Assembly: GCF_027532185.1 (NCBI RefSeq)
Contig: NZ_JAPZSV010000001.1
Location: 124,001-188,000 of the forward strand
Reading direction: 5' to 3'
Source: Hylemonella sp.
GTDB taxonomy: Bacteria; Pseudomonadota; Gammaproteobacteria; Burkholderiales; Burkholderiaceae_C
DNA length: 64,000 bases
This document shows, one piece after another, positions 56,061 to 64,000 of the stretch. The notes beneath the pieces were generated by a model. That model did not search any database. It had not been told where the DNA came from and was given only the letters and a program-made list of their open reading frames with translations. The position numbers and the translations under genes are program-made. Numbering within the stretch: position 1 is the first letter of the stretch; every line of letters begins with the position of its first letter.

Positions 56061-57968
56061 TCAGCGGGCCGGGCGCGGTGCGCGCTTGCCACCCTCACGG
56101 GCGACAAAGGGCTTGCCGCCACCGGCGTGAGCCGGCTTGGCGTAGCCGCCCGCAGGCTTGGCATAGGCGGGCTTGCTGCCGAAGGACGACTTGCCCTCGC
56201 CACGGTCCTGGCGCGGTGCGAAATCAGCGCGCGCTGCGCCGCCTTCACGGCGGCCGTCGCCGGCGTAGCGGTCGTTGAAACCGCCCTTGCGCTCGTAGCT
56301 GCGGCCTTCCGGCACGCCCTCATGACCGCGGCTCTGGTACCCGCTATCACGGACCGGGTGCGGGCCACGGGCATGGCGGTCACCGAAACCAGCGCGGGGG
56401 CCGCCGAAATCACCACGCGGCGCACCGAAGTCGCCACCGCGGCTGTTGCCACCGCCAAAACCGCCACGGGGTGCACCGCCACCGCCGAACTTGCGATCGC
56501 GCGAGAAGCTGTCATTGCCACCACGGCTGTTGCGGCCACCGAAGTTGGAACGCTCCGAACGACCATCGGGGAAGCGCTGCTTGGGCTCCATGCCGGGAAT
56601 GGTTTCGGCCTTGAAGGGCTGCTTGCTGTAGGCCTCGATGTCGAAGATCTTGCGGCGGTCGCGGAACTCGGCAAAGGTCACGGCCAGACCGTCGCGGCCG
56701 GCACGGCCCGTACGGCCGATGCGGTGCGTGTAGTCCTCGGCCTTCATGGGCAGACCGAAGTTGAAGACGTGGGTGATGGTGGGCACGTCAATGCCGCGCG
56801 CGGCGACGTCGGTGGCCACCAGGATCTGCACTTGGCCCTGGCGCAGCGCCATCAGGCGGCGGTTGCGCAGGCCCTGACTCAGGGCGCCGTGCAGGGCGAC
56901 GGCGCTGAAGCCGTCCTGTTGCAGATCGTTGGCCAGACCGTCGCACTCCACCTGGGTGCTGGCGAAGACGATGGCCTGGTCGATGGACGCATCACGCAGC
57001 CAGTGGTCGAGCAGCTGGCGCTTGTGCTGGGCGTGGTCGGCCCAGAACAGCACCTGCTTGATGTTGGCGTGTTTCTCCTGCGGCGAATCGACCTGCACCT
57101 TCTTCACGCCCGAACCGTTGTCGTGCATGACGCGCATGGCCAGCTGCTGGATGCGCGGCGCAAAGGTGGCGCTGAACATCATGGTCTGGCGGCGCTGGGC
57201 CGTCAGGGCATTGAGTTCAGCCAGGTCGTCGGAGAAGCCCAGATCCAGCATGCGGTCGGCCTCGTCGACGACGAGGAACTGCACCTGGTCCAGCTTGATC
57301 TGCATGGAACGCTGCAGGTCCAGCAGGCGACCCGGCGTGGCGACCACGAGGTTGGCGTTCTGCAGCTTGGCGATCTGCACCGGGTAGGGCATGCCGCCCA
57401 CCACGTTGGCGATGCGGATGCCGCGGCAATGCTTGACCAGCTCGATGGCGTCGTGCGCCACCTGCTGGGCCAGTTCGCGCGTGGGGCACAGGATCAGGGC
57501 GCCGGGCGTGGCGGCCTTGAAGTGGCGCGGGTTGGTCGGGTCCTGGCGCTTGGGGCGCTTGGGGGCCGGCTCGCCCTTGGCGGCGGCTTCGGCGACGGCG
57601 CGCTCGTAGTTGGCGCGCTCCTTCTCGGCGGCCTGGGCCTGCTGCTGCAGCAGGGTGTGCAGCACGGGCAGCAGGAAGGCCGCGGTCTTGCCGCTGCCGG
57701 TCTGACTGGAGACCATGAGGTCGATGTAGCGACCTTCCTGGCCTTCGGTGGGCATGGCCAGAGGGATGGCACGTTCCTGCACGGTGGTGGGCTGGGTGTA
57801 GCCCAGGTCAGCCACGGCCTGCACCAGCTCGGGCGCCAGGCCCAGCTGCACAAAACCGTTGGGCGCCGATGCAGCGGCCACTTCGGTCTCGACCGCCACG
57901 GCGGTGTCGGAGGAAAGCATGGATTCGACAGGCGCAAATTCGCCCGTCACTTCAAAAGCGTCGGTCAT
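56061..57968 (-). CDS. DEAD-box ATP-dependent RNA helicase with RGG-rich tail
   Basis: A 635-aa helicase. Motifs in order: Q motif YTQPTTVQERAIPLAM, I SSQTGSGKTAAF, Ia PTRELAQQ, II VVDEADRMLD, III FSATFAP, then VDVPTITHVFNFG-type V and HRIGRTGRAGRDG (VI). An insertion of ~45 charged residues (AAEKERANYERAVAEAAAKG) lies between motifs I and Ia. The C-terminal ~180 residues are low-complexity with many Arg-Gly-Gly units, used in the family to bind RNA. Type is RhlE-like. A ~240-bp leader precedes it. Confidence 0.94.
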   Translation of the reverse strand: MTDAFEVTGEFAPVESMLSSDTAVAVETEVAAASAPNGFVQLGLAPELVQAVADLGYTQPTTVQERAIPLAMPTEGQEGRYIDLMVSSQTGSGKTAAFLLPVLHTLLQQQAQAAEKERANYERAVAEAAAKGEPAPKRPKRQDPTNPRHFKAATPGALILCPTRELAQQVAHDAIELVKHCRGIRIANVVGGMPYPVQIAKLQNANLVVATPGRLLDLQRSMQIKLDQVQFLVVDEADRMLDLGFSDDLAELNALTAQRRQTMMFSATFAPRIQQLAMRVMHDNGSGVKKVQVDSPQEKHANIKQVLFWADHAQHKRQLLDHWLRDASIDQAIVFASTQVECDGLANDLQQDGFSAVALHGALSQGLRNRRLMALRQGQVQILVATDVAARGIDVPTITHVFNFGLPMKAEDYTHRIGRTGRAGRDGLAVTFAEFRDRRKIFDIEAYSKQPFKAETIPGMEPKQRFPDGRSERSNFGGRNSRGGNDSFSRDRKFGGGGAPRGGFGGGNSRGGDFGAPRGDFGGPRAGFGDRHARGPHPVRDSGYQSRGHEGVPEGRSYERKGGFNDRYAGDGRREGGAARADFAPRQDRGEGKSSFGSKPAYAKPAGGYAKPAHAGGGKPFVAREGGKRAPRPAR

Positions 57969-58160
57969 TTAGATTTTTCTCACACGCGAACACCGCAGGG
58001 ACTGCGGGTGCTTCGCTGATGGTTAAAAGACATCAACCATCAAACAAAGCCTGCGCCGGTGGGGACCGGTACCGGGGATCTATTGCGGGTTCGAAAACCC
58101 TGATCCGGTGAGTGAAGGGAGATGCACGAAAAGCGCTGCTTTTTACAGCGCAAACCGGAT
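57969..58160 (-). promoter_or_regulatory. Structured 5' leader of the RNA helicase gene (candidate)
   Basis: Upstream of ATG 57968 the minus strand can form three hairpins: CACCCGCAG/CTGCGGTG (58010-57991), GATGGTT/AACCATC (58041-58018) and GCGCTG/CAGCGC (58151-58133). Long structured leaders are typical of cold-induced RNA helicase genes such as E. coli deaD, where the mRNA is stabilised in cold. Whether this acts so is inference. Confidence 0.35.
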
Positions 58161-58212
58161 TATGGCACGGATCAGGGTTTCCACCTAATTGTGTGCCACC
58201 TCGCAATTTCAG

Positions 58213-58782
58213 TCAGGCGAGTTTCAGGAAGTGTTCGCGGTAGTGGGCCAGTTCCTCGATGGACTCGTGCACATCGGCCAGGGCCGTGTGCTTCTGCGCC
58301 TTCTTGAAAGCGCCGTAGACCTCAGGTTTCCAGCGTTTGGCCAGCTCCTTGAAGGTGCTGACGTCGATGTTGCGGTAGTGGAAAAACGCCTCCAGCTTGG
58401 GCATGTACTTCACGAGGAAACGCCGGTCCTGGCCGATGCTGTTGCCGCACATGGGCGAGGTGCCCTTGGGCACGTATTTGGAGAGGAAGGCGATCAGCTC
58501 GGCCTCGGCCTGGGCCTCGGTCACGGTGGAGGCCTTGACCTTGTCGATCAGGCCGCTCTTGCCGTGCGTGCCCCTGTTCCAGGCGTCCATGGCGTTGAGG
58601 ATGGCGTCTTCCTGGTGGATCACCAGCACCGGGCCTTCGATGCGCGGCTCTAGACTGGGGCCGGTCACGATGACGGCAATCTCGATGATGCGTTCCTTTT
58701 CCGGGTCCAGCCCGGTCATCTCGCAGTCCAGCCAGACCAGGTTGAGATCCGATTTCTTCAGTGGGGTCGCATTCTCGCTCAT
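58213..58782 (-). CDS. orn: Oligoribonuclease
   Basis: A 189-aa DEDDh exonuclease that degrades 2-5 nt RNA, including pGpG from c-di-GMP turnover. ATG 58782 ([20 protein letters not shown]) is chosen; a longer frame overlaps the protease gene. Asp19 and Glu21 lie in [10 protein letters not shown], further acidic and His residues in [14 protein letters not shown] and [11 protein letters not shown]. Divergent from the STE24-like gene by 37 bp. Confidence 0.97.
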   Translation of the reverse strand: MSENATPLKKSDLNLVWLDCEMTGLDPEKERIIEIAVIVTGPSLEPRIEGPVLVIHQEDAILNAMDAWNRGTHGKSGLIDKVKASTVTEAQAEAELIAFLSKYVPKGTSPMCGNSIGQDRRFLVKYMPKLEAFFHYRNIDVSTFKELAKRWKPEVYGAFKKAQKHTALADVHESIEELAHYREHFLKLA

Positions 58783-58819
58783 AGCGTCGATTGTCGCCGA
58801 TCGCCTAAACTTCCCAGCC

Positions 58820-60130
58820 ATGACACCTGCCGCCACCTTCAACCCCAGCCTGGCCCTGACCGTGGTCTTCGCCACCGTCCTGCTGCTGGGCCTGCTCACC
58901 AAGTTCTGGCTGGCCTCGCGCCAGGTGCGCCATGTGGCTCGGCACCGTGCCAGCGTGCCGCCGGCTTTCGCCGGCACGATCAGCCCGGCCGCACACCAGA
59001 AGGCGGCCGACTACACCGTGACCAAGGTGCGCTTCGGCCTGCTGGAGACCGCCGTGGGTGCCGCGGTGCTGCTGGGCTGGACGCTGCTGGGCGGCCTGGA
59101 CGCGCTGAACCAGGCCCTGATCGCCTGGCTGGGCGGAGGCATGACGCAACAGCTTGCCCTGCTCGCAGGCTTTGCGCTCATCGGCGGTCTGATCGAGCTG
59201 CCGCTGTCCCTGTACCAGACCTTCGTGATCGAGCAGCGCTTCGGCTTCAACAAGATGACGCTCAAGCTCTGGCTGGGCGATCTGATCAAGTCCACCCTGC
59301 TGGGCGCGGCCATCGGCCTGCCCATCGCGGCACTCATCCTCTGGCTCATGGGGGCGGCTGGCGGTCTGTGGTGGCTCTGGGCCTGGGGCGTGTGGATGGG
59401 TTTCAACCTCCTGCTGCTGCTGATCTACCCCACCTTCATCGCCCCGCTGTTCAACAAGTTCCAGCCGCTCGAAGACGAATCGCTCAAGGCGCGTGTCACC
59501 GCGCTCATGCAGCGCTGTGGCTTCCAGGCCCAGGGCTTGTACGTGATGGATGGCAGCCGCCGCAGCGCGCATGCCAATGCCTACTTCACCGGCTTTGGCG
59601 CCGCCAAGCGCGTGGTCTTCTTCGACACCCTGCTCAACAAGCTGTCCCCCGGCGAGGTGGACGCCGTGCTGGCGCACGAGCTGGGCCACTTCAAGCACAA
59701 ACACATCCTCAAGCGCATCGTGACGATGTTCGCGCTCAGCTTGGCCGGTTTCGCCCTGCTGGGCTGGCTGGCGCAACAGGCCTGGTTCTATGCGGGCCTG
59801 GGTGTCACACCCAGCCTGCAACTGCTGGTGCCGGCACTGGGCGCGACCCAGGCCATGCCCAACGATGCGCTGGCCCTATTGCTCTTCCTGCTGGTCATCC
59901 CGGTGTTCAGCTTCTTCATCACGCCCCTGCTCTCGCGCTCCTCGCGCCAACACGAGTTCGAGGCCGACGCCTACGCCGCCCAGCAGGCCGATGCGAAGGA
60001 CCTGGGCAGCGCCCTGCTGAAGCTCTACGAGGACAATGCCTCGACGCTGACGCCCGACCCGCTCTACGTCGCCTTCTACTACTCGCATCCCCCGGCGAGC
60101 CAGCGCCTGGCACGGCTGGGTACCACATGA
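58820..60130 (+). CDS. M48-family membrane zinc protease (STE24-like)
   Basis: A 436-aa polytopic protease from ATG 58820. The zinc motif [14 protein letters not shown] and the third ligand in [15 protein letters not shown] are present, as are the [15 protein letters not shown] block and about six helices. This is the long, STE24/CAAX-protease-like M48 form, not HtpX. In bacteria it is thought to take part in membrane protein quality control. Its stop overlaps the pterin dehydratase start by 4 bases. Confidence 0.93.
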   Translation: MTPAATFNPSLALTVVFATVLLLGLLTKFWLASRQVRHVARHRASVPPAFAGTISPAAHQKAADYTVTKVRFGLLETAVGAAVLLGWTLLGGLDALNQALIAWLGGGMTQQLALLAGFALIGGLIELPLSLYQTFVIEQRFGFNKMTLKLWLGDLIKSTLLGAAIGLPIAALILWLMGAAGGLWWLWAWGVWMGFNLLLLLIYPTFIAPLFNKFQPLEDESLKARVTALMQRCGFQAQGLYVMDGSRRSAHANAYFTGFGAAKRVVFFDTLLNKLSPGEVDAVLAHELGHFKHKHILKRIVTMFALSLAGFALLGWLAQQAWFYAGLGVTPSLQLLVPALGATQAMPNDALALLLFLLVIPVFSFFITPLLSRSSRQHEFEADAYAAQQADAKDLGSALLKLYEDNASTLTPDPLYVAFYYSHPPASQRLARLGTT

Positions 60131-60441
60131 ACAGCGTGACGCGCCGCCCCCTGGGTCCGACCGAACTCGTGACTGAGTTGTCCAGGCACCCGGGCTGGAC
60201 ACTGCAAGGTGACGGGTCGGAGTTGAGCATCGCCAGGCGCTATGAATTTGGGAGCTACCCCGAGGTCATGGCCTTTGCCAACGCGGTAGCCTGGCTGGCC
60301 CAGCAACGCGATCACCACCCTGATCTGCTCGTGAGCTACCGGCACTGCACCGTGGCGTGGCGCACGCACGATGCCGGCGGCATCACGCGCATCGACTTCG
60401 AGTGTGCCGCCGCGGTGGACGCCTTGCGGGGAAGCGTTTGA
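60127..60441 (+). CDS. 4a-hydroxytetrahydrobiopterin dehydratase
   Basis: A 104-aa pterin-4a-carbinolamine dehydratase that recycles the cofactor of aromatic amino-acid hydroxylases. The signature is HHPDLLVSYRHCTVAWRTHD then GGITRIDF. It starts at ATG 60127 in the stop of the protease gene, and its own stop overlaps a TTG start of rsgA. No phenylalanine hydroxylase gene lies in the window. Confidence 0.93.
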   Translation: MNSVTRRPLGPTELVTELSRHPGWTLQGDGSELSIARRYEFGSYPEVMAFANAVAWLAQQRDHHPDLLVSYRHCTVAWRTHDAGGITRIDFECAAAVDALRGSV

Positions 60442-61364
60442 GTCAGGCCCCCGAACTGGACCGTGGCCTGGTGGTGGCCAGTCACGGCCGCCACGTCGTC
60501 GTTGAAACTCCCGAAGGTCGGCAACTGATCTGCCACCCGCGCGGCAAGAAGAACCAGGCCGTGGTCGGCGACCGCGTGCTCTGGCTGGCCAGCGGCGACG
60601 AGGGCAGCATCGAGAAAGTCGAGCAGCGGCGCAACCTCTTCTACCGCCAGGACGAGATCCGCACCAAGAGCTTTGCCGCCAACCTGGACCAGGTGCTGAT
60701 CCTGATCGCGGCCGAACCTGAATTTTCCGAAAGCCAGCTGGCCCGCGCGCTGGTGGCCGCCGAAGCCGAACGCATCCAGCCCCTGATCGCGCTCAACAAG
60801 AGCGATCTCGCCGAACTCTTTGCACGCGCGTGGGCGCGCCTGGAGCCCTACCGCCGCATGGGCTACACCGTGCTGCCGCTCAACCTCAAGGCGCCGGGCT
60901 GCCCAGCCGAGCTGGTGGCGCTGCAGATGCAACTGCGGGACAAGGCCACCCTGGTGCTGGGTCCCTCGGGCGCAGGCAAGAGCACGCTGATCAACCGCCT
61001 GGTGCCCGGCGCCCAGGCGCAGACCGGCGAGATTTCCACGGCGCTCAACTCCGGCAAGCACACGACCACGAGCACACGCTGGTACTGGGTCGATGAGGCG
61101 CGGCAGACCGCACTGATCGATTCACCGGGCTTCCAGGAATTCGGCCTGCAGCACATCGAGGCAGCGCAGCTGGCCGGTCTCATGCCCGATCTGCGCACGC
61201 ATGCCGGTGCGTGCCGCTTCTACAACTGCAGCCACCTGCACGAGCCGGGCTGCGGCGTGATTGCCGCCGTGGATGAAAAAACGGGGGGCACCGGGATCAG
61301 TCCGTCCCGCTACAGAATCTATCGCGAGCTGTACGCGGAACTGTCCCAGGCGCCGCGCTACTGA
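60438..61364 (+). CDS. rsgA: Ribosome small subunit-dependent GTPase (RsgA)
   Basis: A 308-aa circularly permuted GTPase that checks 30S maturation. TTG 60438 (SQAPELDRGLVVASHGRHVV) is the likely start, overlapping the previous stop (TTGA). An OB-fold comes first, then G4 LIALNKSD, G1 GPSGAGKSTLINRLV, switch region STALNSGKHTTTS, G3 LIDSPGFQEFG, and a zinc-binding end (ACRFYNCSHLHEPGCGV). Confidence 0.95.
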   Translation: MSQAPELDRGLVVASHGRHVVVETPEGRQLICHPRGKKNQAVVGDRVLWLASGDEGSIEKVEQRRNLFYRQDEIRTKSFAANLDQVLILIAAEPEFSESQLARALVAAEAERIQPLIALNKSDLAELFARAWARLEPYRRMGYTVLPLNLKAPGCPAELVALQMQLRDKATLVLGPSGAGKSTLINRLVPGAQAQTGEISTALNSGKHTTTSTRWYWVDEARQTALIDSPGFQEFGLQHIEAAQLAGLMPDLRTHAGACRFYNCSHLHEPGCGVIAAVDEKTGGTGISPSRYRIYRELYAELSQAPRY

Positions 61365-61373
61365 AGCGGCGGG

Positions 61374-62339
61374 CTAACCGATCAGACGCGCCAGCGTGAG
61401 CAGCGCGAGCAGCAGCATCCACAGCACCACCGAGCGCCAGACCAGGCCCACGATGCTGCGCAGATGCGCCAGCTGCGGCTCGAAGCGTGCCGAAGCGGCA
61501 GGCATCTGCTCCTGGGTATCGCCCTGGGCCATGGCCGTGGTGCCCAGGCGCACATTGATTGCACCGGCTGTGGCGGCGACGATCAGGCCGTCGTTGCCGC
61601 CCGGCCCCTCGCTCTCGGGCAGGGACTCGTAGCGACGCCAGTTGTCCACCGCGTCCTCGAAACTGCCGACGACGGCAAAGGCCAGCGCGGTCACACGCGC
61701 GGGTAGCCAGTCCACCCACCGCCAGGCGCGCGCGGCGGCGGCACAGGCCGCCTCGCTGACCGGGGGTGCCTGCCGGCGCGCCACATGGGGCCAGTAGCGC
61801 GTGACGAACTCGGCCAGCCGGTAGAGCACGGCGCCGGCCGGCCCCAGGCCCAGTACCGCCAGCACGATGAACCAGCTCAGCACGCCAAAGACATGGCGGT
61901 GCGCGGCCAGCACCGAAAACTCGAGCACGTGGCGGATGATCTCGCGCGGCGGCAGTTCGCTGGCGTCGATCTGCCGCCACTCGGCCAGCAGGCGTCGCGC
62001 CTCCACCTCGTCGCCCACCTCCAGCGCATCGCGGATGGCGGTGAAGTGGTGGCTGAACTGGCGAAAACCCAGCGTCACATAAAGCACCAGCACGTTCCAC
62101 AGCATGGCCAGGGGCCAGCCCACGAAGGTGCAGAGCAGCCAGTAGACGCCCAGAGCGATCAGCGCGGGCAGCAGCACGGCAAAACCCCAGGCCAGCCAGC
62201 CATGCGCGGATTGGCCGGCATCGAGCTTGCGCACCACCCAGCGCATCCAGCTGCGCATGCCTGCATGCACCGCATTGCCGCGCGCCAGAGGGCGCGCCTG
62301 TTCGATCAGCAAGGCCAGCAGGAGGGAGAAGAAACTCAT
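61374..62339 (-). CDS. CobD/CbiB-family membrane protein
   Basis: A 321-aa inner-membrane protein from ATG 62339 with four to five helices and the block SWFIVLAVLGLGPAGAVLYR. CbiB makes the aminopropanol link in cobalamin synthesis, but this shortened group (common in betaproteobacteria beside CoA pyrophosphatase) lies outside any cobalamin cluster and resembles AmpE-like proteins too, so its role is uncertain. It is 48 bp after the NUDIX gene. Confidence 0.82.
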   Translation of the reverse strand: MSFFSLLLALLIEQARPLARGNAVHAGMRSWMRWVVRKLDAGQSAHGWLAWGFAVLLPALIALGVYWLLCTFVGWPLAMLWNVLVLYVTLGFRQFSHHFTAIRDALEVGDEVEARRLLAEWRQIDASELPPREIIRHVLEFSVLAAHRHVFGVLSWFIVLAVLGLGPAGAVLYRLAEFVTRYWPHVARRQAPPVSEAACAAAARAWRWVDWLPARVTALAFAVVGSFEDAVDNWRRYESLPESEGPGGNDGLIVAATAGAINVRLGTTAMAQGDTQEQMPAASARFEPQLAHLRSIVGLVWRSVVLWMLLLALLTLARLIG

Positions 62340-62387
62340 GCCGCGATCATAGCGGCGGCCAAGCGACACGCTGCTTGCGCAGAAGGT

Positions 62388-63089
62388 TCAGGCCGCCAGG
62401 AAGCGGTAAAAATTGCGCAGCATGCCGGCCGTCGCGCCCCAGATGTAGCGTTCGGTGGCGCCGTCCTGCCAGGGCATGGAGAACCATTCGCGCCGCACCC
62501 CCTCGAACTCGAAGGTGTGGCGACGGTGATGAGCCGGATCCAGCAAAAAGGACAGGGGCACTTCGAAGACGTCGGCCACCTCGCCCGGGTTGGGCGCCAG
62601 CGTGAAGCCGGGCTGCACCCAGGCCACGACCGGCGTGATGACAAAAGCCGTGCCCGTGGTGTAGATGGGCAGGGTGCCCAGCACCTGCACATAGTCGCGC
62701 GCCAGGCCCACCTCTTCTTCGGCTTCGCGCAGGGCCGCGTCCACCACATCCGCATCGGTCTCGTCGACCTTGCCGCCGGGAAAGGCGATCTGCCCGGAAT
62801 GGTTGGAGAGATGACTGGTGCGCTGGGTCAGCAGCAGCGTGGGCTCGGGCCGCGCCACCAGAGGGACTAGCACGGCGGCCTGGGCGGGCTGGCGCTGGGT
62901 GAAGCGCGGCTCGGCCCGCACCTCGGGTTGCCAGTCGGGCGGGGCGGCAAAGCGCTGGCGCAGGAAGTCGGCCTGCAGGCGTTCGGCCGGCACGGCAGGC
63001 AGGTGGCGGTCCACCCCGGCCACCGGCACCTGGCGCGGATCGAAGTTGGGCAGCTTGGACAAAGGGGTGATGTGATCGGACGATGACAT
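62388..63089 (-). CDS. CoA pyrophosphatase (NUDIX hydrolase)
   Basis: A 233-aa NUDIX enzyme from ATG 63089. The NUDIX box is GGKVDETDADVVDAALREAE then EEVGL, and the CoA-specific segment before it is LTQRTSHLSNHSGQIAFPGG, the known signature of CoA-diphosphatases. It cleaves CoA or oxidised CoA to 3',5'-ADP and phosphopantetheine. It lies downstream of rplS past a terminator. Confidence 0.94.
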   Translation of the reverse strand: MSSSDHITPLSKLPNFDPRQVPVAGVDRHLPAVPAERLQADFLRQRFAAPPDWQPEVRAEPRFTQRQPAQAAVLVPLVARPEPTLLLTQRTSHLSNHSGQIAFPGGKVDETDADVVDAALREAEEEVGLARDYVQVLGTLPIYTTGTAFVITPVVAWVQPGFTLAPNPGEVADVFEVPLSFLLDPAHHRRHTFEFEGVRREWFSMPWQDGATERYIWGATAGMLRNFYRFLAA

Positions 63090-63099
63090 CGGGTGCACC

Positions 63100-63136
63100 A
63101 AAAACAAAACCGCCCGGGCGCAGGCGCGAGGGCGGT
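63100..63136 (-). terminator. Rho-independent terminator after rplS
   Basis: ACCGCCC pairs with GGGCGGT around a GC-rich loop, followed on the minus strand by TTTTGTTTTT. It lies 22 bp past the rplS stop and 10 bp before the NUDIX start. Confidence 0.8.
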
Positions 63137-63158
63137 TGGGGTCTGGACCGGCTGAGGC

Positions 63159-63536
63159 TTACTCGGCAGCAGCGGCAGACTTGCTGACCAGCTTTTCCTT
63201 GATGCGGGCCGACTTGCCGCTGCGGTCACGCAGGTAGTACAGCTTGGCGCGGCGCACGTCACCACGGCGCTTGACTTCGATGCTGGCGATCAGGGGGCTG
63301 TAGGTCTGGAACGTACGCTCCACGCCTTCGCCGCTGGAGATCTTGCGCACGGTGAAGCCGCTGTTGAGGCCACGGTTGCGCTTGGCGATCACCACGCCTT
63401 CGTAGGCCTGCACGCGCTTGCGGGTGCCTTCGACCACGTTCACGTTCACGATGACGGTGTCACCGGGAGCGAATTCGGGGATGTTCTTGCCCAGGCGGGC
63501 GATTTCCTCTTGCTCGAGGGTCTGGATCAGGTTCAT
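63159..63536 (-). CDS. rplS: 50S ribosomal protein L19
   Basis: A 125-aa protein with the L19 pattern [59 protein letters not shown] and [16 protein letters not shown]. It follows trmD by 123 bp, the classic rpsP-rimM-trmD-rplS order. The C-terminus is a short Ala-rich extension. Confidence 0.98.
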   Translation of the reverse strand: MNLIQTLEQEEIARLGKNIPEFAPGDTVIVNVNVVEGTRKRVQAYEGVVIAKRNRGLNSGFTVRKISSGEGVERTFQTYSPLIASIEVKRRGDVRRAKLYYLRDRSGKSARIKEKLVSKSAAAAE

Positions 63537-63659
63537 GTTTCTACCTTTAAGGATCTTGTCCGCGCGCGGGGCTCACAGGGAACCCGGAGGAAGACCACCA
63601 TGGTCAGCCAGCCGGACAGAGGATCGGGAAGCCCGCCATTGTAGCAGGAAGTACCCGCT

Positions 63660-64000
63660 TCAGGCCAGGGTGGCCAGATAGGCCTCGTCTTGGCGGCTCA
63701 GGCGCCCGGCGGCCCGGGCACGCGCGATCAGCTCCGGGCGCAGCCGCACCGTCAGCGCCAGGCGCTGCTCGCGGCGCCAGCGCTCGATCTGGCCGTGGTG
63801 GCCGGATAGCAGCACCTCGGGCACGCCTTGCCCCTCCCAGCTTTCGGGTCGGGTGTAATGCGGGCAGTCCAGCAGGCCGTCCAGGGCCGGGTTGAAACTG
63901 TCGAGGGCGTGGCTGTCGGCATCCCCCAGCACACCGGGCTGCAGGCGCGCCACGGCGTCGAGCAAGGCCATGGCCGCGATCTCTCCGCCCGAGAGCACGA
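63660..64000 (-). CDS. trmD: tRNA (guanine-N1)-methyltransferase, C-terminal part (runs off window end)
   Basis: The last 113 residues of TrmD, which methylates G37 of tRNA with S-adenosylmethionine. [20 protein letters not shown] is the conserved C-terminal side of the trefoil-knot SAM site, followed by [20 protein letters not shown] and [15 protein letters not shown]. The gene starts beyond the window. Identity is supported by neighbour rplS. Confidence 0.96.
   Translation of the reverse strand, partial: VLSGGEIAAMALLDAVARLQPGVLGDADSHALDSFNPALDGLLDCPHYTRPESWEGQGVPEVLLSGHHGQIERWRREQRLALTVRLRPELIARARAAGRLSRQDEAYLATLA

Noticed and set aside
56127-58019. Long open frame (630 residues) antisense to the RNA helicase
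   Set aside because: Ala/Val/Gly-rich shadow; the helicase motifs are all on the minus strand.

Overview
The window is high-GC bacterial chromosome from a betaproteobacterium of the order Burkholderiales, most likely family Comamonadaceae. The basis is the gene orders xseB-ispA-dxs and trmD-rplS-NUDIX-cobD-like-rsgA, a BPSS1780-type membrane protein, a DUF2782 gene next to polA and thrB, and protein sequences typical of that family. No phage, insertion sequence, CRISPR array or rRNA is visible. The placement is inference from recalled family patterns, not from a search.

Layout. 1-3261: the start of a CSS-motif cyclic-di-GMP phosphodiesterase, cut by the window edge, then two tandem TRAP solute-binding proteins, each with its own terminator. 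3492-6235: a class III cyclase-FHA protein overlapping a membrane Ser/Thr kinase. 6260-9305: xseB-ispA-dxs (isoprenoid precursors). 9527-12957: Rieske oxygenase, a 467-bp palindromic repeat element, an EamA transporter and a sulfurtransferase. 13043-24390: mixed housekeeping and accessory genes: antiporter, two VOC proteins, ZIP transporter, dienelactone hydrolase, RidA, flavin monooxygenase, AraC regulator, lytic transglycosylase, a long FabG-like reductase and an alpha/beta hydrolase.

24460-34501: polA, DUF2782, thrB, a BPSS1780 protein and a yhiI-rbbA-yhhJ operon preceded by a perfect FNR-type palindrome. 34588-41918: YebC, a less GC-rich hypothetical, uvrD, a small conserved protein, an arylformamidase-like hydrolase, a hydroxyacid dehydrogenase, a membrane hypothetical and an SseB-domain protein. 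41985-48509: a heavy-metal RND efflux operon (outer-membrane factor, adaptor, pump) ending in a divergent PII protein. 48641-53810: a branched-chain-amino-acid-type ABC importer with an unknown membrane protein translationally coupled between its two ATPase genes. 53886-58782: lipoproteins, tRNA-Ala(CGC), a small HTH protein, a DEAD-box helicase with a long leader, and orn. 58820-64000: STE24-like protease, pterin dehydratase, rsgA, CobD/CbiB-like protein, CoA pyrophosphatase, rplS and the end of trmD.

The genes most open to new biology are the cyclase-FHA/kinase pair, the PII protein tied to metal efflux, the liv-operon membrane protein, the FNR-box-linked ribosome-associated ABC operon, and the long palindromic intergenic element. 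Very long open frames antisense to dxs, polA, the RND pump and the helicase are shadows of high-GC codon bias and were left out.
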